Assembly (NCBI GenBank): GCA_025354965.1 | Contig: JANXLW010000338.1 | Location: 1-5,581 of the forward strand | Reading direction: 5' to 3' | Length of the DNA stretch: 5,581 nucleotides | Source: Betaproteobacteria bacterium | Lineage (GTDB): Bacteria; Pseudomonadota; Gammaproteobacteria; Burkholderiales; Burkholderiaceae_C | Shown here: piece by piece, positions 1 to 5,581 of the stretch | How the letters are laid out: each line of letters opens with the position of its first letter | Position numbering within the stretch: the first letter of the stretch is position 1 | Notes under the pieces: generated by a model | The model's input: the letters and a program-made list of their open reading frames with translations, nothing else | The model's database searches: none | Told to the model about the DNA's origin: nothing | Program-made: the position numbers and the translations under genes

Positions 1-1553
1 GGAAGGGTTTGGCCATAGTTGGAAAAATCCATCGGGCGACTGGGCACCGCTTCAAGCTCGACACCCTGACCCCACGACGCGTAGATCATGGTGCTTGCGC
101 TCGGTGACCAGGCGAGTCCCACCCACGGGGTGCTCACCGTCTGCTCGTAGGACACCACCTGCGTACCGTCGCTGAGCTCACTGCTGCGGCTCAGACGCGA
201 TACGCGCACGCCAACGAACGACTGCACGCTGGCGCTCAAGTCAGATGTCAACGCGGCATAGCCTTCGAAGCTGCGTTCACGGCTGTTGGTGTTGAGCACG
301 GTGAGTGTCGGATCGGCCGGCACGGCAATAGGCGCGTAGATGTTGCTGGTGCCGACAGGATTATTGGCATACATGGCGGGCAGGTCAGCGCGCACGCTGC
401 GTCCACTCAGGCCGAAACGCGCGCTGTGCTGGACGCCCAGCGCCTTGAATTTTCCGTCAAGGTGGGCGTCCCAGCTCGACAAAGTGCGCCTCTCGCCTTC
501 GCTGCGGTAGTCCCAGATATCAACGTCGCCGTTGCCGCACAGGCCGGGGTACACGTAGTTTGCCGCGCTGGAGCAACCGTCCGGGAACGCGATGCGGTCA
601 TTGATGAGTGTGGTCTGCCTGTTCGCTGCAATACTTGCCTGCCAGTCGGCATTGAAGCGATGGTTCAGAGCGAGCTGCAGCGTCGTGCTGCTGACCTGAA
701 ACGGCAGCGACCAGCTTTGATTGTTCAGGTTCAGACGCGGATTGATGGACGTCGGCAACGTGTCAGCCACACCGCCGCCGTTGCTGTCAAGCAAGCCCAG
801 ACCCGGCACCGAGGGCTGACTCTTGCGCTGGTATTCAATGTCTGCCGACACCGATGTGTTCGGGTTCAACGCGCTGGCCACGGCCAGACTGAGCAACTGG
901 CGCGAGCCGTTCGCGTGGTCAAAATGCGAGTGTAGTTGTTCGTCGACCAGATTGAGGCGCAGGCCTACTGCGTCCATCGTGGTGTTGGTGTCCAGATGCA
1001 CTTTGCTGCCACCGTTGCCATCGACGCCCAGGGTGGCGGTGCTGAAGGGTTCCTTTAGAGGCACCTTGGTGAGGTAGTTCACCAATCCGCCCGGGGCCGA
1101 CACGCCCGACTGCAGGCCGGCTGCGCCTTTCAATACCTCGATGCGTTCCTTGTTCTCCAGGGCAATGGGCGCGTAATTGGAGATCGCCAGACCATTGCGG
1201 CTGAAGTTGGCGCTCTGGCCCAGCAAAAAGCCGCGGATGGAGAGGCTCTCGATATAGCCGGTGGTGTTGTAGCTGTCGGCCAGCGAGGCATCCAGCTTGA
1301 GTACTTGGGACAGCGATTGCGCTGCAGTTTCGGCCAACAAATCAGCCGTTAGCACCGTCACGCTTTGCGGTGTCTTCGCGATCGGCGTCCCGAAGCCACC
1401 GACGTCGGCATTTTCCACATCAAGCGATGGTGCCAACCGGCCAGTCACGGTGATGGCTTCGAGGCGCTGTAGTGTGGTTTGAGCGAACGAAGAAAACGTT
1501 GCAGACACAGCGAGCGCCGTGGCAACGGTTAAGAGTTTCAAATGAAATGCCAT
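1..1553 (-). CDS. TonB-dependent outer-membrane receptor, siderophore-receptor type, 3' end outside the window; candidate thiamin-related transporter
   Basis: Outer-membrane beta-barrel transporter energised by TonB-ExbBD. The frame is open without interruption from ATG at 1553 to the left edge (517 complete codons, C-terminus missing). Residues 1-24 form a signal peptide (MAFHLKLL, hydrophobic stretch, cut near SSFA|QTT). A TonB-box-like segment LEAITVTGR follows at 31-39. The plug domain spans about 55-165: TPQSVTVLTADLL, SLSIRGF (104-109), then ENKERIEVLKGAAG and APGGLVNYLTKVP (153-165). Alternating beta-strands of the barrel follow. C327 and C339 lie in a probable extracellular loop and may form a disulfide. 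There is no extra N-terminal signalling domain of the FecA kind. The start is supported by AGGA at 1560-1563, six bases upstream. The family assignment is certain. The substrate is not: homology points to ferric siderophores, while the TPP riboswitch in the leader points to thiamin or a related compound. A complete family member would normally need about 150-250 more residues. Confidence 0.95.
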   Translation of the reverse strand, partial: MAFHLKLLTVATALAVSATFSSFAQTTLQRLEAITVTGRLAPSLDVENADVGGFGTPIAKTPQSVTVLTADLLAETAAQSLSQVLKLDASLADSYNTTGYIESLSIRGFLLGQSANFSRNGLAISNYAPIALENKERIEVLKGAAGLQSGVSAPGGLVNYLTKVPLKEPFSTATLGVDGNGGSKVHLDTNTTMDAVGLRLNLVDEQLHSHFDHANGSRQLLSLAVASALNPNTSVSADIEYQRKSQPSVPGLGLLDSNGGGVADTLPTSINPRLNLNNQSWSLPFQVSSTTLQLALNHRFNADWQASIAANRQTTLINDRIAFPDGCSSAANYVYPGLCGNGDVDIWDYRSEGERRTLSSWDAHLDGKFKALGVQHSARFGLSGRSVRADLPAMYANNPVGTSNIYAPIAVPADPTLTVLNTNSRERSFEGYAALTSDLSASVQSFVGVRVSRLSRSSELSDGTQVVSYEQTVSTPWVGLAWSPSASTMIYASWGQGVELEAVPSRPMDFSNYGQTL

Positions 1554-1558
1554 CGAAA

Positions 1559-1622
1559 TTCCTAAGTCGACGGCAGGGTGAGTGCGGAACCAAATTGGCC
1601 GACGGCCAGATCACGTTCAGCG
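1559..1622 (-). promoter_or_regulatory. Probable riboswitch expression platform and ribosome binding site of the receptor
   Basis: This stretch separates the aptamer from the receptor start. It holds a perfect short hairpin TGGCC-GTC-GGCCA (1608-1596), not followed by a T-run, so an intrinsic terminator is unlikely. CCCTGC (1578-1573) is exactly complementary to GCAGGG in the 3' half of the aptamer (1634-1629). The Shine-Dalgarno AGGAA is at 1563-1559, and CCTG (1577-1574) can pair with TAGG (1564-1561) covering it. The arrangement suggests translational control, with CCCTGC choosing between the aptamer strand and the Shine-Dalgarno. The masking helix is only four pairs, one of them G-U, so the mechanism is an inference. 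Confidence 0.5.
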
Positions 1623-1708
1623 ACGCTTCCCTGCGCAAGTATTACCTTGATCAAGTTCCAGGGTGTCATCTCAGCCGAATGTCCCGCGACGCTCAGCACC
1701 CCTAGCGT
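1623..1708 (-). ncRNA. TPP riboswitch (THI element) aptamer in the leader of the TonB-dependent receptor
   Basis: Read on the minus strand, the thi-box landmarks occur in order. P1 is ACGCT (1708-1704) pairing with AGCGT (1627-1623). P2 is GGGTG (1701-1697) with CACCC (1665-1661). P3 is CTGAGCGTC (1696-1688) with GACATTCGG (1683-1675), loop GCGG, one C-A mismatch. The conserved CTGAGA at 1674-1669 follows, which binds the pyrimidine ring in this family. Next come TTGATC, P5 CAAG (1649-1646) with CTTG (1639-1636) around GTAATA, and the conserved GCAGGGAAGCGT closing P1. The aptamer begins about 25 nt after the predicted transcript start and ends 69 nt before the receptor start codon. TPP riboswitches normally reduce expression when TPP is plentiful, so the receptor should be made when thiamin is short. 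Confidence 0.95.
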
Positions 1709-1739
1709 TTACTGGAATGCTATTGCAGCCAGCCGCCCT

Positions 1740-1745
1740 ATTGTA
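1740..1745 (-). promoter_or_regulatory. Candidate -10 box for the riboswitch-receptor transcript
   Basis: On the minus strand this reads TACAAT, five of six matches to TATAAT. A start about seven bases downstream, near 1733, would put the riboswitch P1 stem roughly 25 nt into the RNA, a sensible distance. No good -35 hexamer lies 16-18 bp upstream; the nearest look-alike, TTGGCC at 1772-1767, is 21 bp away. The call rests on position and one hexamer. Confidence 0.35.
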
Positions 1746-1822
1746 GACGGGGGACAAAGGCCGGCTGGCCAACCGCGAATTGAACTACTGATCGAGCGGT
1801 CTTTTCCAGCCTCTTTGCGAGA

Positions 1823-1836
1823 AGCTTGCGCAAGCT
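1823..1836. repeat. Perfect 14-bp palindrome upstream of pyk, possible operator
   Basis: AGCTTGCGCAAGCT is identical to its reverse complement and ends 61 bp before the pyk start. It lies between the divergent receptor and pyk, where the pyk promoter must be unless transcription enters from further away. CTGACG at 1835-1840 (resembling a -35) overlaps its end, and an A/T-rich TAAAAATA lies at 1863-1870, but their spacing of 22 bp is too long for a confident sigma-70 promoter. It could be a dyad operator or a small hairpin; no T-run follows it, so it is not an intrinsic terminator. Confidence 0.4.
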
Positions 1837-1897
1837 GACGCTGCGATGTAACTGCTTCCGTGTAAAAATAGCCTGCTGATTAAAAGGAGACAGTTTC

Positions 1898-3331
1898 ATG
1901 CCCCGTCGTGCCACCAAGATCGTCGCCACACTGGGCCCGGCCTCCAGTGATCCGGCGTTGCTGGAACAAATGATTCGTGCTGGCGTCAATGTGGTGCGTT
2001 TGAATTTCAGTCATGGCAAGGCGCAGGACCATATTGACCGGGCGCGGTTGGTGCGTGAAGCCGCGCAGCGCGCCGGGCGCGAGGTTGCCATCATGGCGGA
2101 CCTGCAGGGTCCCAAAATTCGAGTTGGTAAATTTGCCGAGGGCAAGATTATTCTCGCACCAGGGCAGACGTTTGTGCTGGACGCTGCGCGTACCGAGCTG
2201 GGCGACGTTGATGCCGTCGGACTGGACTACAAGGCCTTGCCGCGCGAGGTCAAGGCGGGCGATGTGCTGTTGCTCAACGATGGCTTGATCGTGATCACGG
2301 TGGACACCGTCAAGGGTGATGCTATTTACACCACCGTCAAGCTGGGTGGTGAGCTGTCCAATAACAAGGGCATCAACAAGCAGGGTGGCGGGCTGACCGC
2401 TCCGGCACTGACGGCCAAGGACATGGAAGACATCCGCACGGCCATGAGTTTTCAGGCCGACTACGTGGCTGTGAGTTTTCCGAAGAACGCCACCGACATG
2501 GAAATGGCGCGCCAGTTGTGCAACGTGGCGGCGGCCGAGTTTGGGCACAAACCGGGTCTGATTGCCAAGATCGAGCGCGCCGAGGCAATCCCCAGACTGG
2601 AAGAAATTTTGCTGGCCAGCGACGGCATCATGGTGGCACGTGGTGATTTGGCCGTGGAGGTGGGCAACGCGGTCGTGCCGGCGCTGCAAAAACGCATGAT
2701 CAAGCTGGCGCGCGAGCACGACAAGGTGGTGATCACCGCGACGCAGATGATGGAGTCCATGATCAATAATCCGGTTCCAACCCGCGCCGAGGTCAGCGAT
2801 GTTGCCAACGCGGTGCTTGATGGCACTGACGCGGTGATGCTGTCAGCAGAGACGGCGGCCGGAAAGTATCCGCTCGAAACCGTTATTGAAATGGCCAAGA
2901 TCTGTCATGCTGCCGAAGGCAACGAAGACTTCAAACTGGAAGCCGATTTCACCGGCAAGACTTTCGAACGCATCGATCAGTCGATTGCCATGGGGGCCTT
3001 ATTCACGGCCCATCATCTGGGCGCCAAGGCCATTGTTGCCATGACTGACAGCGGCTCTACCGCGCTGTGGATGAGTCGCCATTTGATTCGGGTACCGATT
3101 TATGCCCTTACCTCCAAAGTGACAACGCAGCGCCGCATGACGCTGTACCGCAATGTGCGCCCGCTGTTCATGGATACCAGTGCTGATCGTGACACAGCGC
3201 TGGCCGAAGTCGAAAGCAATTTGAAGAGTCGAGGCATCGTGCAAACAGGTGATGTTTACGCCATCACTTGCGGCGAGCCGATGGGTGCCCCCGGCGGCAC
3301 CAACATGCTGAAAATCTGCCGGGTAAGTTAG
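1898..3331 (+). CDS. pyk: Pyruvate kinase (PykA-like), 477 aa
   Basis: Cytoplasmic enzyme that transfers phosphate from phosphoenolpyruvate to ADP, giving pyruvate and ATP, the last step of glycolysis. The length is normal for the bacterial family. The A domain opens with TKIVATLGPAS (6-16) and VRLNFSHG (33-40, with the substrate-binding R34). DLQGPKIR (68-75) leads into the B domain, about 75-170, ending in NNKGINKQGGG. IAKIERAEAI (222-231) carries the predicted catalytic lysine K224 and metal ligand E226; the second metal ligand is D250 in ARGDLAVEVG. ITATQMM (279-285) and PTRAEVSDVANAVLDGTDAV (294-313) follow. The C-terminal domain begins near 355 and contains TDSGSTA (383-389), typical of allosteric bacterial enzymes. 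L69, Q70, K73 and V76 match the pattern described for potassium-independent pyruvate kinases. The start has AGGAG at 1885-1889, eight bases upstream. All expected catalytic residues are present. Confidence 0.98.
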   Translation: MPRRATKIVATLGPASSDPALLEQMIRAGVNVVRLNFSHGKAQDHIDRARLVREAAQRAGREVAIMADLQGPKIRVGKFAEGKIILAPGQTFVLDAARTELGDVDAVGLDYKALPREVKAGDVLLLNDGLIVITVDTVKGDAIYTTVKLGGELSNNKGINKQGGGLTAPALTAKDMEDIRTAMSFQADYVAVSFPKNATDMEMARQLCNVAAAEFGHKPGLIAKIERAEAIPRLEEILLASDGIMVARGDLAVEVGNAVVPALQKRMIKLAREHDKVVITATQMMESMINNPVPTRAEVSDVANAVLDGTDAVMLSAETAAGKYPLETVIEMAKICHAAEGNEDFKLEADFTGKTFERIDQSIAMGALFTAHHLGAKAIVAMTDSGSTALWMSRHLIRVPIYALTSKVTTQRRMTLYRNVRPLFMDTSADRDTALAEVESNLKSRGIVQTGDVYAITCGEPMGAPGGTNMLKICRVS

Positions 3332-3412
3332 TGCCTCCAGGCTTGCGGCGACCCGGCGGAATGTAGCCTCGGTGCTTTTTGGGCAACGGATAAAATTCAG
3401 GTCATCGGTAAA

Positions 3413-3432
3413 TAGTTACCAGGTAGTTACCA
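3413..3432. repeat. Tandem 9-nt repeat TAGTTACCA upstream of fba, possible operator
   Basis: TAGTTACCA occurs at 3413-3421 and again at 3424-3432, an 11-bp period, so both copies face the same side of the helix. The first copy is also the right arm of an inverted repeat, GGTAA (3407-3411) with TTACC (3416-3420), and the second is part of GGTA-GT-TACC (3422-3431). The array lies 21-40 bp before the fba start, just downstream of a -10-like TAAAAT at 3391-3396. A regulator binding here could control fba independently of pyk. No regulator can be named from the sequence. Confidence 0.4.
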
Positions 3433-3452
3433 ACTTTTAGAAGGATATAAAA

Positions 3453-4517
3453 ATGGCACTTGTCTCGATGCGCGAACTGCTGGACCATGCAGCTACCCAT
3501 GGTTACGGCATTCCGGCTTTCAACGTCAACAACCTGGAGCAGGTCCAGGCCGTCATGTCGGCCGCCGATGAGGTGGGTGCGCCGGTCATTTTGCAGGCCA
3601 GCGCGGGTGCCCGCAAGTATGCGGGTGAGGCGTTCATCAAGCATTTGATTTCGGCCGCCATCGAAGCCTATCCGCACATTCCGCTGGTGATGCACCAGGA
3701 CCACGGCCAAAGTCCGGATGTGTGCCAAGGCGCCATCAAACTCGGTTTCAGCTCCGTCATGATGGACGGCTCCTTGATGGCCGACGGTAAAACCATTGCC
3801 AGCTATGACTACAACGTTGAGGTGACGCGCAAAGTGGTGGAGATGGCACACACCACCGGTGTCACGGTGGAAGGCGAGTTGGGTTGCCTCGGCTCACTCG
3901 AGACCATGAAGGGTGACAAGGAAGACGGCCACGGCACCGAAGCTACCATGACGCGCGATCAGTTGCTGACCGACCCGGAACAAGCTGCCGATTTTGTCAA
4001 TCGCACCCAGCTCGACGCGCTGGCCATTGCCATTGGTACCAGCCACGGCGCCTACAAGTTCACGCGCAAGCCCACCGGCGACATTCTGGCCATCGAACGT
4101 GTCAAGGAAATCAACAAGCGCATCCCCAACACCCATCTGGTAATGCACGGCTCCAGCAGCGTGCCGCAAGACCTGCTGGCCATCATTCGTGAGTTCGGTG
4201 GCGACATGAAGGAAACCTATGGCGTGCCGGTGGAGGAAATCCAGAAAGCCATCCAGTTTGGCGTGCGCAAGATCAATATCGACACCGACATCCGCTTGGC
4301 CATGACGGCCGCAGTGCGCAAATACATGGCGCAAAATCCCGACAAATTTGACATGCGCGACTGGCTCAAGCCAGCCCGTGAAGCGGCCAAGCAGATCTGC
4401 AAGCAGCGCTACCTGCAGTTCGGTTGCGAAGGCCAGGCCGGCAAGATCAAAGGTAACAGTCTGCTGGTGGTGGCGGGCCAATATGCACGCGGCGAGCTGG
4501 CACAAGTGGTCAACTGA
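3453..4517 (+). CDS. fba: Class II fructose-bisphosphate aldolase, Calvin-cycle subtype, 354 aa
   Basis: Zinc-dependent cytoplasmic aldolase that reversibly splits fructose-1,6-bisphosphate into dihydroxyacetone phosphate and glyceraldehyde-3-phosphate, in glycolysis, gluconeogenesis and, where present, the Calvin cycle. The class II signature YPHIPLVMHQDHG ends at residue 85 and gives the predicted catalytic D83 and zinc ligand H84. EGELG (140-144), GTSHG (195-199, H198) and MHGSSS (231-236, H232) supply the remaining metal and phosphate contacts, and INIDTDIR (274-281) contacts substrate phosphate. The insert KETYGVPVEEIQKAI (253-267) and the length of about 350 residues are typical of the Calvin-type subfamily. 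That subtype is widespread in betaproteobacteria and does not by itself show carbon fixation; no Calvin-cycle gene is visible here. The start has AAGGA at 3441-3445, seven bases upstream. It lies 121 bp after pyk with no clear terminator between, so partial cotranscription is possible. Confidence 0.98.
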   Translation: MALVSMRELLDHAATHGYGIPAFNVNNLEQVQAVMSAADEVGAPVILQASAGARKYAGEAFIKHLISAAIEAYPHIPLVMHQDHGQSPDVCQGAIKLGFSSVMMDGSLMADGKTIASYDYNVEVTRKVVEMAHTTGVTVEGELGCLGSLETMKGDKEDGHGTEATMTRDQLLTDPEQAADFVNRTQLDALAIAIGTSHGAYKFTRKPTGDILAIERVKEINKRIPNTHLVMHGSSSVPQDLLAIIREFGGDMKETYGVPVEEIQKAIQFGVRKINIDTDIRLAMTAAVRKYMAQNPDKFDMRDWLKPAREAAKQICKQRYLQFGCEGQAGKIKGNSLLVVAGQYARGELAQVVN

Positions 4518-4535
4518 CCGGTAATTGCGATAATC

Positions 4536-4579
4536 AGGGTCCGCGGACGGTGACTGCACCGCGCGGACCCTTTATTTTT
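4536..4579 (+). terminator. Strong Rho-independent terminator after fba
   Basis: AGGGTCCGCG (4536-4545) pairs perfectly with CGCGGACCCT (4562-4571). Inside it, CGGTG (4548-4552) pairs with CACCG (4557-4561) around the loop ACTG, leaving a two-base GA bulge. The roughly 15-pair, GC-rich stem is followed at once by TTTATTTTT. It begins 19 bases after the fba stop. The opposite strand lacks a T-run, so it acts on plus-strand transcripts only. It separates fba from purC. Confidence 0.93.
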
Positions 4580-4605
4580 GTCCACCCCATCCGTTCTCGT
4601 CTGAT
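4578..4605 (+). promoter_or_regulatory. Weak candidate sigma-70 promoter for purC
   Basis: TTGTCC (4578-4583) matches the -35 consensus at four of six positions and TCTGAT (4600-4605) the -10 at four of six, with a 16-bp spacer. The -35 overlaps the end of the fba terminator T-run. A transcript starting near 4612 would begin almost at the purC ATG. Only some 35 bp separate the terminator from purC, so a promoter must be here or inside fba unless read-through supplies the message. The hexamers are poor and chance matches are likely. Confidence 0.25.
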
Positions 4606-4614
4606 TGCACCGTT

Positions 4615-5523
4615 ATGACTGCTGCCTTGCACACCTCCATGCTCACCTCATTGCCGCTGCTCGCCCGCGGCAAAGTGCGCGACAACTACGCTGTGGGCGA
4701 TGACCGCATCCTGATGGTGGCCAGCGACCGCCTGAGCGCTTTTGACGTGATCATGGGCGAGCCGATTCCGGGCAAGGGTGCACTGCTGACGCAAATGGCA
4801 CTGTTCTGGTTTGACAAGTTAGGCCCGGCTGGTTTGAACATCTGTCCGATCCACCTCACTGGCGATGCATCCGAGAGCGTCGTGACACCGGCTGAAGTAC
4901 CGCAGGTGGTGGGGCGATCAATGCTGGTCAAGCGCCTCAAACCGTTGCCGGTGGAGGCGGTAGTGCGCGGCTATCTGGCGGGCAGTGGCTGGAAGGAATA
5001 CCAGAAAAGCCAGATGGTGTGCGGTGTTAAATTGCCTGCCGGGCTGAAGAACGCCTCCAGGTTGCCCGAGCCAATCTACACGCCGGCCGCCAAGGCGGCT
5101 GCGGGTGACCACGATGAGAATATAACTTTTGAGCAAACGGTGGCGGTGATGGGTCTCGATTTGGCCACTCGCATGCGCGACATCAGCATCCGGCTGTACA
5201 AAGCTGCCAGCGACATCGCCGCAAAGAAAGGCATCATCATTGCCGATACCAAGTTTGAATTCGGGTTGGACGCCGATGGCACACTGACCCTGATGGACGA
5301 AGTGTTAACGCCCGACTCGTCACGTTTCTGGCCTGCGGAGAGCTACCAGGAAGGCATTAACCCACCCAGCTTTGACAAGCAGTTTGTGCGTGACTGGCTG
5401 GAGCAGGTCCGGGTCGATGGCAAGCCCTGGAACAAAACCCCTCCGGCGCCGCGCGTACCCAACGAAGTGATTGCCAAGACTGCTGCCAAGTACCAGGAAG
5501 CGCTGACGCGGCTGATGGCTTGA
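4615..5523 (+). CDS. purC: SAICAR synthase (phosphoribosylaminoimidazole-succinocarboxamide synthase), 302 aa
   Basis: Cytoplasmic purine-biosynthesis enzyme that joins CAIR and aspartate with ATP hydrolysis to give SAICAR. The N-terminal ATP-binding part has ARGKVRDNY (17-25) and ASDRLSAFD (36-44). RGYLAGSGWKEY (118-129) and LPEPIYTPAAKAAAGDHDEN (150-169) follow. IIIADTKFEFG (207-217) and LMDEVLTPDSSRFW (226-239) are the C-terminal signatures with the nucleotide and metal-binding acidic residues. At 302 residues it belongs to the longer form resembling the yeast enzyme, rather than the roughly 240-residue E. coli form. No Shine-Dalgarno sequence precedes ATG 4615 (the preceding bases read TGATTGCACCGTT). 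The next in-frame ATG, at 4639, also lacks one. The first is preferred because the MTAALHTS start resembles, as far as I recall, related betaproteobacterial proteins. In many Burkholderiales purE and purK follow; they would lie outside this window. Confidence 0.97.
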   Translation: MTAALHTSMLTSLPLLARGKVRDNYAVGDDRILMVASDRLSAFDVIMGEPIPGKGALLTQMALFWFDKLGPAGLNICPIHLTGDASESVVTPAEVPQVVGRSMLVKRLKPLPVEAVVRGYLAGSGWKEYQKSQMVCGVKLPAGLKNASRLPEPIYTPAAKAAAGDHDENITFEQTVAVMGLDLATRMRDISIRLYKAASDIAAKKGIIIADTKFEFGLDADGTLTLMDEVLTPDSSRFWPAESYQEGINPPSFDKQFVRDWLEQVRVDGKPWNKTPPAPRVPNEVIAKTAAKYQEALTRLMA

Positions 5524-5572
5524 GACACTGCCCGCACTGCGTCAAATGGCAACTTCCTATGCCAGTTTCCTA

Positions 5573-5578
5573 TTGACA
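5573..5578 (+). promoter_or_regulatory. Isolated consensus -35 hexamer at the window edge
   Basis: TTGACA matches the sigma-70 -35 consensus exactly and lies 50 bp after the purC stop, where a promoter for the next gene could sit. The -10 would fall outside the window, so it cannot be confirmed. No terminator is visible between purC and this point. Confidence 0.2.
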
Positions 5579-5581
5579 GAA

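Noticed and set aside
426..935. Plus-strand open frame (169 codons) in the left part
   Set aside because: The opposite strand encodes the TonB-dependent receptor continuously with plug and barrel features, so this frame is a shadow.
1..1553. Possible frameshift or pseudogene in the receptor
   Set aside because: The frame reads without a stop from the signal peptide to the window edge and all plug motifs are in register; the missing C-terminus is only the window boundary.
1596..1608. TGGCC-GTC-GGCCA hairpin as the riboswitch terminator
   Set aside because: The stem is short and is followed by ATTTGG rather than a T-run on the minus strand, so transcription termination is not supported.
1880..2719. 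Long minus-strand open frame (279 codons) opposite pyk
   Set aside because: It lies antisense to a fully conserved pyruvate kinase, its translation shows no recognisable domain, and such frames arise from codon bias in GC-rich genes.
3336..3380. Possible terminator between pyk and fba (AGGCT with AGCCT, then TTTTT)
   Set aside because: The stem is only five pairs around a 21-base loop, and the T-run begins six bases after the stem. It is too weak to call.
3894..4559. Minus-strand open frame (221 codons) opposite fba
   Set aside because: It is antisense to the aldolase, would begin inside the fba terminator, and encodes nothing recognisable.

Overview
The window looks like a chromosomal segment of a betaproteobacterium, most likely Burkholderiales. 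The evidence is moderately high GC, dense genes, and three adjacent housekeeping genes in the order pyruvate kinase, Calvin-type class II fructose-bisphosphate aldolase and SAICAR synthase. From general knowledge this order is common in that group. No mobile element, tRNA, rRNA or CRISPR array is visible.

Layout. Positions 1-1553, minus strand: the first 517 codons of a TonB-dependent outer-membrane receptor of the siderophore-receptor type, open at the left edge of the window. Positions 1554-1733, minus strand: its leader, holding a near-complete TPP (thiamin pyrophosphate) riboswitch aptamer at 1623-1708. Positions 1709-1897: a divergent intergenic region with a candidate -10 box for the receptor and a perfect 14-bp palindrome in front of pyk. 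Then on the plus strand: pyk (1898-3331), a 121-bp gap with a tandem 9-nt repeat, fba (3453-4517), a strong intrinsic terminator (4536-4579), and purC (4615-5523). The last 58 bases hold only a possible -35 box at the very edge.

Function. Pyk and Fba belong to lower and middle glycolysis; the Fba subtype is also the one used in the Calvin cycle. PurC catalyses a middle step of purine synthesis. The terminator after fba suggests purC is expressed separately. The receptor is unrelated to these. Its sequence alone would earn the label 'siderophore receptor', but the TPP riboswitch argues that it imports thiamin, a thiamin precursor or a thiamin-linked compound across the outer membrane. The riboswitch-receptor pair is the most interesting part of the window; the other genes are ordinary.
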